This document shows positions 27,501 to 35,157 of a stretch of 64,000 bases of DNA, one piece after another. How positions within the stretch are numbered: position 1 is the first letter of the stretch; each line of letters begins with the position of its first letter. The notes under the pieces are model-generated. The model saw nothing but the letters and a program-made list of their open reading frames with translations, ran no database searches and had not been told where the DNA came from. The DNA is taken from contig CACVAU010000055.1 in NCBI GenBank assembly GCA_902727915.1, positions 34,597-98,596 on the forward strand. The letters run 5' to 3'. Source of the DNA: an uncultured Sulfurovum sp. (lineage in GTDB: Bacteria; Campylobacterota; Campylobacteria; Campylobacterales; Sulfurovaceae). A program made the position numbers and the translations under genes.

Positions 27501-28612
27501 GAAAAAGAAGATTTACGATCAGTTCTATCAGTAGAAGCAACAGCTATAACATTAGCTGAAGTATAACTTGAAGGATAATGTGGATTATCATCATTATTAT
27601 TACTTCCAACATTTCCAGCTGCTGCTACGAAAAGAATATCTAAAGCACCACTAGCATCTATAGCATCTTTGCCTGCTTGTGAAAAACCTCCACCACCCCA
27701 AGAGTTATTGGTTACCTTAACATTAATACCATGATTTGCTTTTAAGGTATTAAAATACTCTACACACTCAATAGCACCAGCAATACTTCCTGAACCACCT
27801 GAAGATAAAAATTTACATGCTGCAAGAGAAGTTGTCCAATTAACACCTGTAACACCTAGAGAGTTATTTCCTTCTCCACCGATAGTTCCAGCACAATGTG
27901 TACCATGATGATTATCATCCATTGGATCACTATCATGATTAATTGTATCAATTCCATAAATATCATCTACGTAACCATTACCATCATCATCAATACCATT
28001 CCCTGCTATTTCACCTGGGTTTTTCCACATATTGTTAACTAAGTCAGGATGCGTATAATCCACACCTGTATCAATAACACCTACAACAACATTTGCCGAA
28101 CCTCTTTGAATATCCCAAGCTTCAGGAGCATCAATATCTGCATCAGCTACTCCTCCATTACTACCATCATTATCCATTCCCCATAATTCATTGAACCTTG
28201 AGTCATTAGGAAGTGTTTGATTAAGCTGTATAGGCTGTGCAAGCTCAACATATTCTGCACCCTCTATATCCTCAGCTAATTCAAGTAACTCTTCTTCTGA
28301 AAGTGTTGTTGATCTAAGCACTATTATATGTGCTTTATCACTATTTTTTACTTTCAAAGTTCCTCTTGTTATAGGAAAACTACTTACCATTTCAATCTTA
28401 TTAGATTCGATTTTATTCTCACCCATAAAATTTTGATAAACTTCTGTAGGCTTTAATTTCTGTTCCAAACGAACAATAACCTCTGCATACTTAAGCTTTA
28501 AGACAACTTCACCATCCACTGTCTTTTTTATGACACTTTGATCAGATGCATATAAATTTATTGTTAATGTTAACAACAAAATTATAGCTGACACTATATT
28601 TGTAAGTCTCAT
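24503..28612 (-). CDS. Large secreted subtilase with three beta-sandwich repeats and seven FG-GAP repeats (paralogue 4)
   Basis: A 1369-residue paralogue with signal peptide (1-22) and propeptide. The S8 domain has D181 (VIDTG), H236 (HGTH), N334 (AAAGN) and S403 (GTSMATP). Unlike the other three it has no insertion between the AAPG strand and the Ser. Three tandem units of about 185 residues, each starting INFDDIDTGGS and ending in FxLDNV, follow at about 470-1050, after a short VTPPPVEG linker. They resemble PEP-CTERM-type jelly-roll modules with likely ligand-binding or spacing roles. Seven DxNGDG repeats end the protein. The ATG is preceded by AAGGGG. It is the first of the array by transcription direction. 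Confidence 0.88.
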   Translation of the reverse strand: MRLTNIVSAIILLLTLTINLYASDQSVIKKTVDGEVVLKLKYAEVIVRLEQKLKPTEVYQNFMGENKIESNKIEMVSSFPITRGTLKVKNSDKAHIIVLRSTTLSEEELLELAEDIEGAEYVELAQPIQLNQTLPNDSRFNELWGMDNDGSNGGVADADIDAPEAWDIQRGSANVVVGVIDTGVDYTHPDLVNNMWKNPGEIAGNGIDDDGNGYVDDIYGIDTINHDSDPMDDNHHGTHCAGTIGGEGNNSLGVTGVNWTTSLAACKFLSSGGSGSIAGAIECVEYFNTLKANHGINVKVTNNSWGGGGFSQAGKDAIDASGALDILFVAAAGNVGSNNNDDNPHYPSSYTSANVIAVASTDRTDRKSSFSSYGLVSVDLAAPGSAILSTVIGGGYASFNGTSMATPHVAGAVALLAAQDSSKTALELKEQILNTVDVLEDLNGSVATSGRLNINNMLGGVTPPPVEGDINFDDIDTGGSYVSIPADYKGFIWSESFVAVDGMAYDSNSGYAKGIISTPNVAANANEDDVTLSNDEVFNFTSAYLTAAWNNDLEVTLKGYKDGTELYTRTVVVSPHSATKFDFNFEGVDTVTFHSEGGTNAGLVVNRENAQEIESEGLVSKLIKTNENKILGSGTHFTLDNIVINTEEEPPPPVEGEINFDDIDTGGSLIPVPDNYKELIWSSDFYITNGGTRLPDTGYENGMVSTPNTAFNAGGNDVTLSNSESFNFTSGYLTAAWNNDLEITLKGYKDGTELYTRTVVVSPHSATKFDFNFNGVDTVTFHAEGGTNAGLVVSDEVVAQSNTQSMSIITKGNKTLGSGTHFVLDNVVLGDDETPPPVEGDEINFDDIDTGGSLIPVPYNYKELIWSSDFYITNGGTRLPDTGYENGMVSTPNTAFNANGYDVTLSKSEPFNFTSGYLTAAWRNDLEITLKGYNNGVELYTRTVVVGPYSATKFDFNFNDVDTVTFHAEGGTNAGLVVSDEVVAQSNAQSMSIITKGNKTLGSGTHFVLDNVIIGGSSTPEIPSVENDLNGDGYSDLLIENTNNYRLNGWFGSENAEVSNQYLKTLSLEREPIAQADINGDGYLDILVLNTSNNALAMLKGSASGAVENIYLKQLSSDQSVIDIADMNGDGFDDIIIKNINNARVNALLGSEQGTLTNKYLKTLSDSQEIVGFMDVNGDGYQDIIVKNNTNRRVNAWISDANANVQNKYLKTLSDTVEIVNGVDFNNDGYEDIIVQNSNNGRVNAWISDANANMTNQYIKTLSSELIIAGTADINGDGFPEVIVSNSLNNRVSAWMNNAGVTVSTQYLNTLSTGAVLMVDENDMNGDSYHDLIVVNPNKRVSAWLGSSNGSVTNQYLKTLGGDQNILTP
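25570..27205 (-). repeat. Three tandem in-frame ~555-bp repeats inside protease 4
   Basis: Anchor sequences recur at exact 555-base spacing (for example 25580, 26135 and 26690), or 564 bases when measured at the unit-1 start. Units 2 and 3 are nearly identical at DNA level over hundreds of bases, pointing to a recent duplication; unit 1 is more diverged. The period is a whole number of codons (185), so loss or gain by recombination would keep the frame. Confidence 0.85.
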
Positions 28613-29055
28613 CTCTTACCCCTTTTTATGTAAATTCAGATAAACAATGCCTATCCTGTGGGAATGATACTCCTTTAATACTTAAAATAAAAATATATTA
28701 TATTATATAAAAAATATTTTTGTTTTAAAATATTTTTAATTAATTATAAATATTTTAAATTATTATAAAAATATTCTTAACAACCCATAAAAGCAAGAAC
28801 TTTATAGATTAAAAATGAATATTCAGCATAAAAGTGCTAAGTTTATTAACGTATACAATATAAAAGAACAATATATATCACAAAATTGAGATAAAATATT
28901 ATTTTATTTTTTTTATAACTTTTTTTATTTTTTATCTATATTTTACTAAAAATAATATATTTTATTTTTTTATAAAATTAGTTTATTAGTTTTAAAATTA
29001 TGTTGTATTAAAATTTATAAATAAAGTAGATTGAAGCCTTCAAATGCAAAGCTTC
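28613..29055. other. 443-base AT-rich gap between protease 4 and the polysaccharide locus
   Basis: No credible gene is seen. Near protease 4, on the minus strand, there are two overlapping TATAAT boxes (28707-28697), leaving a leader of about 80 bases with an extra AAAGGAG before the true ribosome site. No TGATACATTT box is present. At the other end GAAGC (29033-29037) and GCTTC (29051-29055) form a weak hairpin just after the beta-helix gene stop. The middle is long runs of A and T. Confidence 0.5.
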
Positions 29056-30450
29056 TTACACTTCATTGATGAAGTATTTTTGATAATGTTTATTATCAAG
29101 TTTAAATTTTTTAGGTTCTGTGACACTCTTAATTAAGCCTCTAAACTGAATAGGACTCTCTTTGTCAAAGCTACTATCCTGCCCTTCAAAGTAGTAAACT
29201 ACTCCTCCTTTAGAAGCTTTTTTACACCTTAATATAGACATATTATTAAATAAAATATTTTTATAATTTCCTCTGTTATGAAATTTAATAGCATAATCAG
29301 CTTGTGTCTTTATATTGGATTTTCCACAAGATAAATGTATGGTATCAAAGTTAATGGAATGTAATTTTCCCTTTAAGGCAATGGCTGTTTTTTTATTAAA
29401 GTGTGTATTACGCGACTCTATATGACAAGCTAAGAACTTTACAGATTCAATCGCATATCGTTGACCATTTAAAACAATAACTTCTCTAGCCAAAGGATTT
29501 AAATAATTAAAAAAGCCACAACCTTCAAATAAAATACTATCAATCAATTGTTTAGACGCTTCAATACGCAATGCTGTTTTTTTAGCGCGAAAAGAGCAAT
29601 TTCTAAATGTAAACACTCCTGTATTAATATTTACATCTTGAGAAATATATAAACCATAATCAATAGGTGTATTAAATCGAAGGACAATCCCCTCAGCCAG
29701 AACATGACTTACTCCTACCAAAGAAAGCCCTTTTTCAGCCCCTTTTTGTAAAAAAAGATTTTTTAAAGTAATAAACCCTGATGTCTCAACAGGCTTTTGT
29801 CTCGTTGGTCCACTTCTAAACTCTAGTAAGGTATTCATTTTATACCTTGAATTGGTTAACGTAAAATTAGATAAAATAATATTTTGAGTTCCACCAATAC
29901 CTCTTTTAGAACCAAAGTTCAACCCAATCCCTTTTTGAGCATATTTAAAATCAATTACAGAAAGTTTCCCTTGACCAATAATCGTTATGTTATTACAAGC
30001 TGTAAAATCAAGATTACTCACAGAAATTGTTTTCGCAGGTAAAAGAACTGTTCCCCCTCCTTTGAACCTTATGTATTTTATCAAGTGATTAAAAGCCATG
30101 CTCATGTCAGATCCATCTCCTTTAATACCAAACCATTCTGTTTTTATATTACCAGTATATTGGCGAATCCAACAACCATAACCTCGTCCCTTACCTTGAT
30201 TCCCAAAAGATACAGTAGGGTCAATAATAATTCCCCCATCAGCTTTAGATTTATTTATGGTTTGATTCCATTTAAAATACCCTTCCCCACCATCAAGCAC
30301 AGAATAATAACCTTCCAGATATAGAATATTTTTTTTATTTGAAACAGAAAAAATATTTGAAAAACTTTTAACATGTGTCGCTGTTTTAACATTGATTGCC
30401 AAGAGCATTGGGTTTAGACTTATGAGTAATAATAACAGAATTTTTTTCAT
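29056..30450 (-). CDS. Exported right-handed beta-helix protein (pectate-lyase-like fold)
   Basis: A 464-residue protein with a signal peptide (MKKILLLLLISLNPMLLA). The segment GCWIRQY...WFGIKGDGSDMSMAF near 105-135 is the entry motif of Pectate_lyase_3-type beta-helices. It is followed by stacked repeats with IILSNFTL, ITLKNLFL and FTFRNCSF rungs. Such proteins cleave, epimerise or bind polysaccharides; tail-spike relatives share the fold. The ATG at 30448-30450 has AAGGA upstream and overlaps the GT4 gene by 65 bases; the 35 extra upstream codons are not used. As last gene of the locus it may process the exported glycan. Confidence 0.7.
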   Translation of the reverse strand: MKKILLLLLISLNPMLLAINVKTATHVKSFSNIFSVSNKKNILYLEGYYSVLDGGEGYFKWNQTINKSKADGGIIIDPTVSFGNQGKGRGYGCWIRQYTGNIKTEWFGIKGDGSDMSMAFNHLIKYIRFKGGGTVLLPAKTISVSNLDFTACNNITIIGQGKLSVIDFKYAQKGIGLNFGSKRGIGGTQNIILSNFTLTNSRYKMNTLLEFRSGPTRQKPVETSGFITLKNLFLQKGAEKGLSLVGVSHVLAEGIVLRFNTPIDYGLYISQDVNINTGVFTFRNCSFRAKKTALRIEASKQLIDSILFEGCGFFNYLNPLAREVIVLNGQRYAIESVKFLACHIESRNTHFNKKTAIALKGKLHSINFDTIHLSCGKSNIKTQADYAIKFHNRGNYKNILFNNMSILRCKKASKGGVVYYFEGQDSSFDKESPIQFRGLIKSVTEPKKFKLDNKHYQKYFINEV

Positions 30451-31549
30451 AACTTTTTCCTTTGATAAGGTATAAATAAACCTCTTTAGTTTGTTGAGCA
30501 ATAATATTCCAATTATATTTTTCAATAATAAGACTAGAAAAATTTCGGTTTTCATTTTGCCTTAACTTTACTTCTAACTTTTCACTTAATTTTTCGATAT
30601 TTCCAACCTCAAAATAGTCTTTTTTATCTAACGTAACTTCTAAATTAGCAGGAATATCACTCACCAATACATCAAGGTTATAACTCATAGCTTCCAATAA
30701 TGCAATGGGTAATCCTTCATGATAAGATGGCATAAGAAAAAGTTTTGCATGAGAAAAAATTTCATTTAATTGTTTCCCTTTTATAAAGCCAGTCAAAATA
30801 ATACCATTCTCTTTTGCACTTTTTTTAAGTTGCTCACTGTATTGGCTCTTATGATCTGCATCACCTACAAATACTAATTTTACTTCTGTATTGATTTTCC
30901 CATACGCTTCAATTAAATCATTTAGTCCTTTTTCTTCAACAAAACGACCTACACTAATCATGTAGTTATTCTTCTCTAATCCCAAAGTTTCTATATAATC
31001 TGTCTCTTCTGATTTAATAGGTAATGTCACTCCATTATAGACAAGTGCTGTATCTCCTCGCTGATACTTTGTCTGTAAAATATTACGAATAACTTCTGAA
31101 ATCACAATCACTTGATGTGCATACTTTGTCCCCAATTTTTCACCAAGTATTAAAGCTTTTTTAGCCAATTTTCCCCATTTTTGCCTCTCATAATCAGGAC
31201 CATGATTCGTCACCAATACTTTTAAACCTAATAAACGTGCTAAAGGCACCATTAATGATGGGCCAATAGAATGAATATGTAAAATATCAGGATTCTTTAA
31301 ACGAGCATAAAAAATACCTAATAGCGTATGTGTAATGGCTTCAATACTTTTCTTTTGAGGTGTAAAGAGATGTTTTAGTTTTACCCCCTTATACACTTTC
31401 TTACTTTTATCTTGCACATAAGGTGTTCGGGTAATTAATGTTACCTCAAAACCTAACTTCACAAGTCGTGGATATAATTCTTGACAATGTGTTTCTACAC
31501 CACCCTGAATATAGGGTATGCCCCTTGTTCCTAACACTATTATTTTCAT
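30386..31549 (-). CDS. Glycosyltransferase family 4
   Basis: A 387-residue retaining GT-B glycosyltransferase. The N-terminal GTRGIPYIQGGVETH loop binds the acceptor side. The C-terminal domain has SVGRFVEEKGLNDLI, then SYHEGLPIALLEAM, the E-x7-E nucleotide-sugar motif of GT4. The sugar cannot be told from sequence. Its ATG overlaps the radical SAM gene stop by one base (TAATG), showing an operon. It is presumably cytoplasmic and builds the repeat unit exported by the flippase of this locus. Confidence 0.9.
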   Translation of the reverse strand: MKIIVLGTRGIPYIQGGVETHCQELYPRLVKLGFEVTLITRTPYVQDKSKKVYKGVKLKHLFTPQKKSIEAITHTLLGIFYARLKNPDILHIHSIGPSLMVPLARLLGLKVLVTNHGPDYERQKWGKLAKKALILGEKLGTKYAHQVIVISEVIRNILQTKYQRGDTALVYNGVTLPIKSEETDYIETLGLEKNNYMISVGRFVEEKGLNDLIEAYGKINTEVKLVFVGDADHKSQYSEQLKKSAKENGIILTGFIKGKQLNEIFSHAKLFLMPSYHEGLPIALLEAMSYNLDVLVSDIPANLEVTLDKKDYFEVGNIEKLSEKLEVKLRQNENRNFSSLIIEKYNWNIIAQQTKEVYLYLIKGKSYEKNSVIITHKSKPNALGNQC

Positions 31550-32712
31550 TACTCACAACCACAACTACTTGCTTCTTTCATACTTTTATCAAGTAAAACT
31601 CTTTTTTCCTTAGCTTGTGCCAAGGTCTCTTCATAGCCTTGAGGTAAACGTAAATCACCTTGTCTTGGATCTTGCCCCACATCATAACTTGGAATAAAAT
31701 CAGTACAAATTTCTTTACCTAACAGGCTTTTAATTTTATTTTTAACAACCCACTTCAATGGATGCTTAATATAATTTTTCATAACAGGGGCAGCTGTCCC
31801 CACCATCCAACAATTTTTGGGGCAACTTCTAACTAAGTCTCGTACTTTATTAGCCTGATCAGAAAACCATAACTCTTCAAAATTATTTACTTCTCTAATA
31901 TTCCCCATAGACTCTTTCCAATACTTATCTTCCAATCCATTACAAGGAAGTACATCCCCATAAGGATCAATAAAAAAGTTTGCTGTTCCTGCTTGACAAG
32001 GTAACATACGTTTCCCCCCATGAATATAATTAATAAGACCCAAATTAAAAAAAGCTCTAAACCAACTTTTTGGACTGTTCTCTTTCATAAGACGTTGAAT
32101 TAACTCATGAAAATCTTCTGTAACCTCATCTTTATTTGTAACCCAGTTATCATCTTTGTGAAAATAATAAGAGTTATGAAAAGAGGCCGTGGCAAACTCC
32201 ATATCTAATTCTTTAGACAATTCGTATAACCAAAGCATATCATTAGAGTTTTTATTAGAAACGGTAATACCAAAACCAACATCTTTTACGCCCATTTTCT
32301 TTAACCCTAATAACGTTCGTAAACCCTTATCAAAGCCTCCATGCTTACCTCTTAAATCATCATTTTTTACTGATAAACCTTCTATACTAACACGAATTCC
32401 AATATTTGGAAAACGTTCAGCAAGTTTTAAAATCTTAGAGGTATGCCATCCTGAAGTTGAAATCACAATCCTGTCTGACTTTTTATACATCACTTCAATA
32501 ATTTCTTCTAAATCATCTCTTAAAAATGGCTCTCCTCCTGTAATATTAACAAATTTAAAATTGGGTAAAATTTCTAATTCCTGAGGCGTAATTTCTAACT
32601 TTGGATCTGTCCAATTTTGCCAAATATCACACATTTTACATTCCATTTGACATCTATAGGTTGTAATAATTGATACATCCGTTGGCATTGCTACTTTATT
32701 TTCATTTTTCAT
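31549..32712 (-). CDS. Radical SAM protein with SPASM-like C-terminal cysteines
   Basis: A 387-residue enzyme with the radical SAM cluster motif C21-x3-C25-x2-C28 and the GGEP SAM-binding motif (59-62). A C-terminal region with CQAG, LPCNG and SCPKNC suggests SPASM/twitch auxiliary Fe-S ligands. The protein ends in SSCGCE. The family modifies peptides, sugars or other small groups by radical chemistry. Because it sits inside a glycan operon, overlapping both neighbours (1 and 11 bases), a sugar-modifying role is plausible but inferred. No peptide precursor gene was seen beside it. Confidence 0.85.
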   Translation of the reverse strand: MKNENKVAMPTDVSIITTYRCQMECKMCDIWQNWTDPKLEITPQELEILPNFKFVNITGGEPFLRDDLEEIIEVMYKKSDRIVISTSGWHTSKILKLAERFPNIGIRVSIEGLSVKNDDLRGKHGGFDKGLRTLLGLKKMGVKDVGFGITVSNKNSNDMLWLYELSKELDMEFATASFHNSYYFHKDDNWVTNKDEVTEDFHELIQRLMKENSPKSWFRAFFNLGLINYIHGGKRMLPCQAGTANFFIDPYGDVLPCNGLEDKYWKESMGNIREVNNFEELWFSDQANKVRDLVRSCPKNCWMVGTAAPVMKNYIKHPLKWVVKNKIKSLLGKEICTDFIPSYDVGQDPRQGDLRLPQGYEETLAQAKEKRVLLDKSMKEASSCGCE

Positions 32713-33886
32713 TTTTATTTCCTAATATTTTAATAAGTTTATGATAATACGCTGTATAATAATTTTCTTTAGCAAAACTTTGACATGCTTCTGATAATTT
32801 TCCATACTCCTCTTCTGATTTTGACATCATTATATTAATAACTTTAATACTTTCATCAATATCTTTTGGTTCAAAACTGATTCCTCTACCCCCAACAATC
32901 ATCTCTGGAATTCCTCCTCGATTAGCCCCTATCACTGGTAATCCCATGGAAAAGGCTTCTAAAATAACCATGGGATTGTTTTCATACCATATAGATGGAA
33001 CTAGCAGATACTTTGATCTTTTCATCATTAACTCTATTGTTCTTTTTTCTTGATAACCATAATACTGTACATTTTCTAATGAATTCACTTCACTGACTAA
33101 CAACTCTTTTAATGGTCCATCACCAATTATTTTGATTTCATATTGTGTAAGTTGTTTTGCCAACTCTAATAAAATTCGAATTCCCTTTTCCTCAGATAAA
33201 CGTCCTACAAATAAAAGAGAGTTTTCCTTTTTAGAAAACGATTCAGAAGTAATCGTAACATCCAATGGATTATGTAACACCTCAATCTTATGCCTAAAGC
33301 CAAGTGCTTTCACTTTTTCTTTTAAAAATAAACTTGGAGAAATAATTTTATCAACATAGTCATAGGCATCATGAATTTTATTATTGTAGATAGATTCTAA
33401 AGTTAACACAAAGGATTTCATTAATGAGTTATCTTTACATTTATATAAAGTAGCTGCAAAAAAAGATTTATTAGAACAACTTTCACAAATCTCAGAACCT
33501 CTTAATAAATTATAAGAAGGACATACTATTTTATAGTCATGTAAATAAAGTATTATTTGTACATCACATTTTTCTTTAATCTCTTTAAATAACTGATAAA
33601 TAGGAAAGTGATGATAAACATTATGACAAATAACTGTATCTATTTTCTCTTTAAGAATATAATCAACAATGATACTTACTAGCTTTTTATTAACAAAAAA
33701 TCCCTGAACTTCTAAATTCTCTACACCTAAGTCAATAGAGTTATCAATTAAACGTTGATTGGGTTTATGAAAACCTATATTTTTTATATGAAAATTATTT
33801 AAGCTAAAAATTTCATATAAATTTTTCATAACAACTTCAGAACCACCATTAATAGTAATATATTTATTAATTTGTAGTATTCTCAC
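32702..33886 (-). CDS. Glycosyltransferase family 4
   Basis: A 394-residue GT-B protein starting RILQINKYITINGGSEVV, the GT4 acceptor-side loop. The C-terminal half has LLFVGRLSEEKGIRILLELA, then SIWYENNPMVILEAFSMGLPVIG with the E-x7-E motif. A CxxC pair (CESCSNKSFF) near 135 occurs in some GT4 members. It overlaps its upstream neighbour by four bases and the radical SAM gene by eleven, so is tightly operonic. Confidence 0.9.
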   Translation of the reverse strand: MRILQINKYITINGGSEVVMKNLYEIFSLNNFHIKNIGFHKPNQRLIDNSIDLGVENLEVQGFFVNKKLVSIIVDYILKEKIDTVICHNVYHHFPIYQLFKEIKEKCDVQIILYLHDYKIVCPSYNLLRGSEICESCSNKSFFAATLYKCKDNSLMKSFVLTLESIYNNKIHDAYDYVDKIISPSLFLKEKVKALGFRHKIEVLHNPLDVTITSESFSKKENSLLFVGRLSEEKGIRILLELAKQLTQYEIKIIGDGPLKELLVSEVNSLENVQYYGYQEKRTIELMMKRSKYLLVPSIWYENNPMVILEAFSMGLPVIGANRGGIPEMIVGGRGISFEPKDIDESIKVINIMMSKSEEEYGKLSEACQSFAKENYYTAYYHKLIKILGNKNEK

Positions 33887-35157
33887 GTATGCTCTCCTTT
33901 TATTTTGTTTTCTAAAAACCTTATATTTTTTAATAAAAGTTTCAAGATCTTTTCATCACTAGTTTCATTATTTTTTCTATAATGTACATAGACTTCCAAA
34001 GATATAACTAAAAGATAGATATTTTTTGTTCGTTCATTATATTCTACATTGTAAGTTTGAGTAAAATAATTTAAACTTTTTGTAAAAAATGATTCTATCT
34101 CACTCTGATCTAATAAAATTTCTTTATGAAACATATAAAAATAAATGTCATAAAATATTGGTCGATAAGCATACATCTCCCAGTCAATTACTTTTATTTT
34201 AGTTTGATCTACAAATCTATTCCATGGAATATAATCTCCATGACTCAGCACTAAATTAATTTTTTCATCTTTAATATCTTCTAAAAAAATTTTAAAACTC
34301 TCTAAAATACTCTCTTGACTCAATTCTTCAAATAACTTCAAACAATATAAGGATACTGTTGTTTGAACAATATCGGATAGAAGATATAATTCATTCATAA
34401 CTTGTATATCTAGACTGTTCAATGAAAAATCCATAATATTTTTATCTAGAATATTACTCTGAACAATTCCATAAAATTTCTCATTCACAATCGTCTCTAG
34501 CAATTGAGGTACAACCATCGTCTGAAAAGTTTGTTTCCCCAAATACCTTAAAGCTTTTTCTTCATTCTCAATACGTTCAATCGCATCTTTTCTCGTTCCT
34601 AATTTTAAAAAGCTTTGAATTCTATATTCTTCATTTATAAACTGAATCGTAAATTTTTGAAACTGACCAGAAGCCCCTGTATAAATAATGGAAGCTATTT
34701 CATCTTTCTTATCTCTCATATTCTCCTCTAAAGATATATTCTGAACTAACATTCTTTGGGGAAAAACTACCGTAAAGAGGGACACATTATTTAATGCTTT
34801 CGCAATCATCCAAACAAGTTTCGCTTTAAAAGAAGTTGGCTTCACAATAAGACCATGATTCTTAATCATATTCTTATCATTTCTAATTAACCAACGTGGA
34901 TTATTTAAATTTGGGATACAAATATACTCTACACTGTTATCTTGAACTAAGGCATCTTTTTTCCATCTACTTTTATAGAAATAGATAAACTTATTACTTC
35001 TTTCTTCTTTTTTAGGCACTATTTCACACGTTAAATGTTCCCAATAGTTCACAATTCTTTCATGATACTTAAAAGTTTTTTTATCCATATAGATTGATGT
35101 TTCCAAAGATGTTTCTAAAGAAGTAAAAAAATATATAAAATCAAATCGACTATCCAT
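33883..35157 (-). CDS. APH/choline-kinase-like phosphotransferase of the glycan locus
   Basis: A 424-residue protein. The C-terminal half carries the kinase catalytic signature H306-G-D308...N313 and the metal-binding D325 in IDWE, as in aminoglycoside/choline/homoserine kinases. The N-terminal 150 residues are not recognised. Resistance is unlikely given the setting, inside a polysaccharide operon beside a second kinase-like protein. Phosphorylation of a sugar or glycan intermediate is more probable. It overlaps the flanking genes by four and eight bases. Confidence 0.7.
   Translation of the reverse strand: MDSRFDFIYFFTSLETSLETSIYMDKKTFKYHERIVNYWEHLTCEIVPKKEERSNKFIYFYKSRWKKDALVQDNSVEYICIPNLNNPRWLIRNDKNMIKNHGLIVKPTSFKAKLVWMIAKALNNVSLFTVVFPQRMLVQNISLEENMRDKKDEIASIIYTGASGQFQKFTIQFINEEYRIQSFLKLGTRKDAIERIENEEKALRYLGKQTFQTMVVPQLLETIVNEKFYGIVQSNILDKNIMDFSLNSLDIQVMNELYLLSDIVQTTVSLYCLKLFEELSQESILESFKIFLEDIKDEKINLVLSHGDYIPWNRFVDQTKIKVIDWEMYAYRPIFYDIYFYMFHKEILLDQSEIESFFTKSLNYFTQTYNVEYNERTKNIYLLVISLEVYVHYRKNNETSDEKILKLLLKNIRFLENKIKGEHT

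Noticed and set aside
14800..28500. Regularly spaced short DNA repeats that at first suggest a CRISPR-like array
   Set aside because: The recurring strings encode DxNGDG calcium loops and YLKTLS in long open frames; spacing follows protein repeats and sequence varies at third positions.
28613..28700. Riboswitch in the leader of protease 4
   Set aside because: An AAAGGAG and short complementary pieces exist, but no conserved aptamer core was recognised.
29056..30450. Prophage tail spike
   Set aside because: The beta-helix protein has a Sec signal peptide and sits in a glycan operon; no phage structural, lysis or integrase genes are nearby.
33883..35157. Aminoglycoside resistance gene
   Set aside because: The APH-type kinase motif is present, but the protein is longer, the N-terminus is unrelated and it overlaps glycan genes on both sides.
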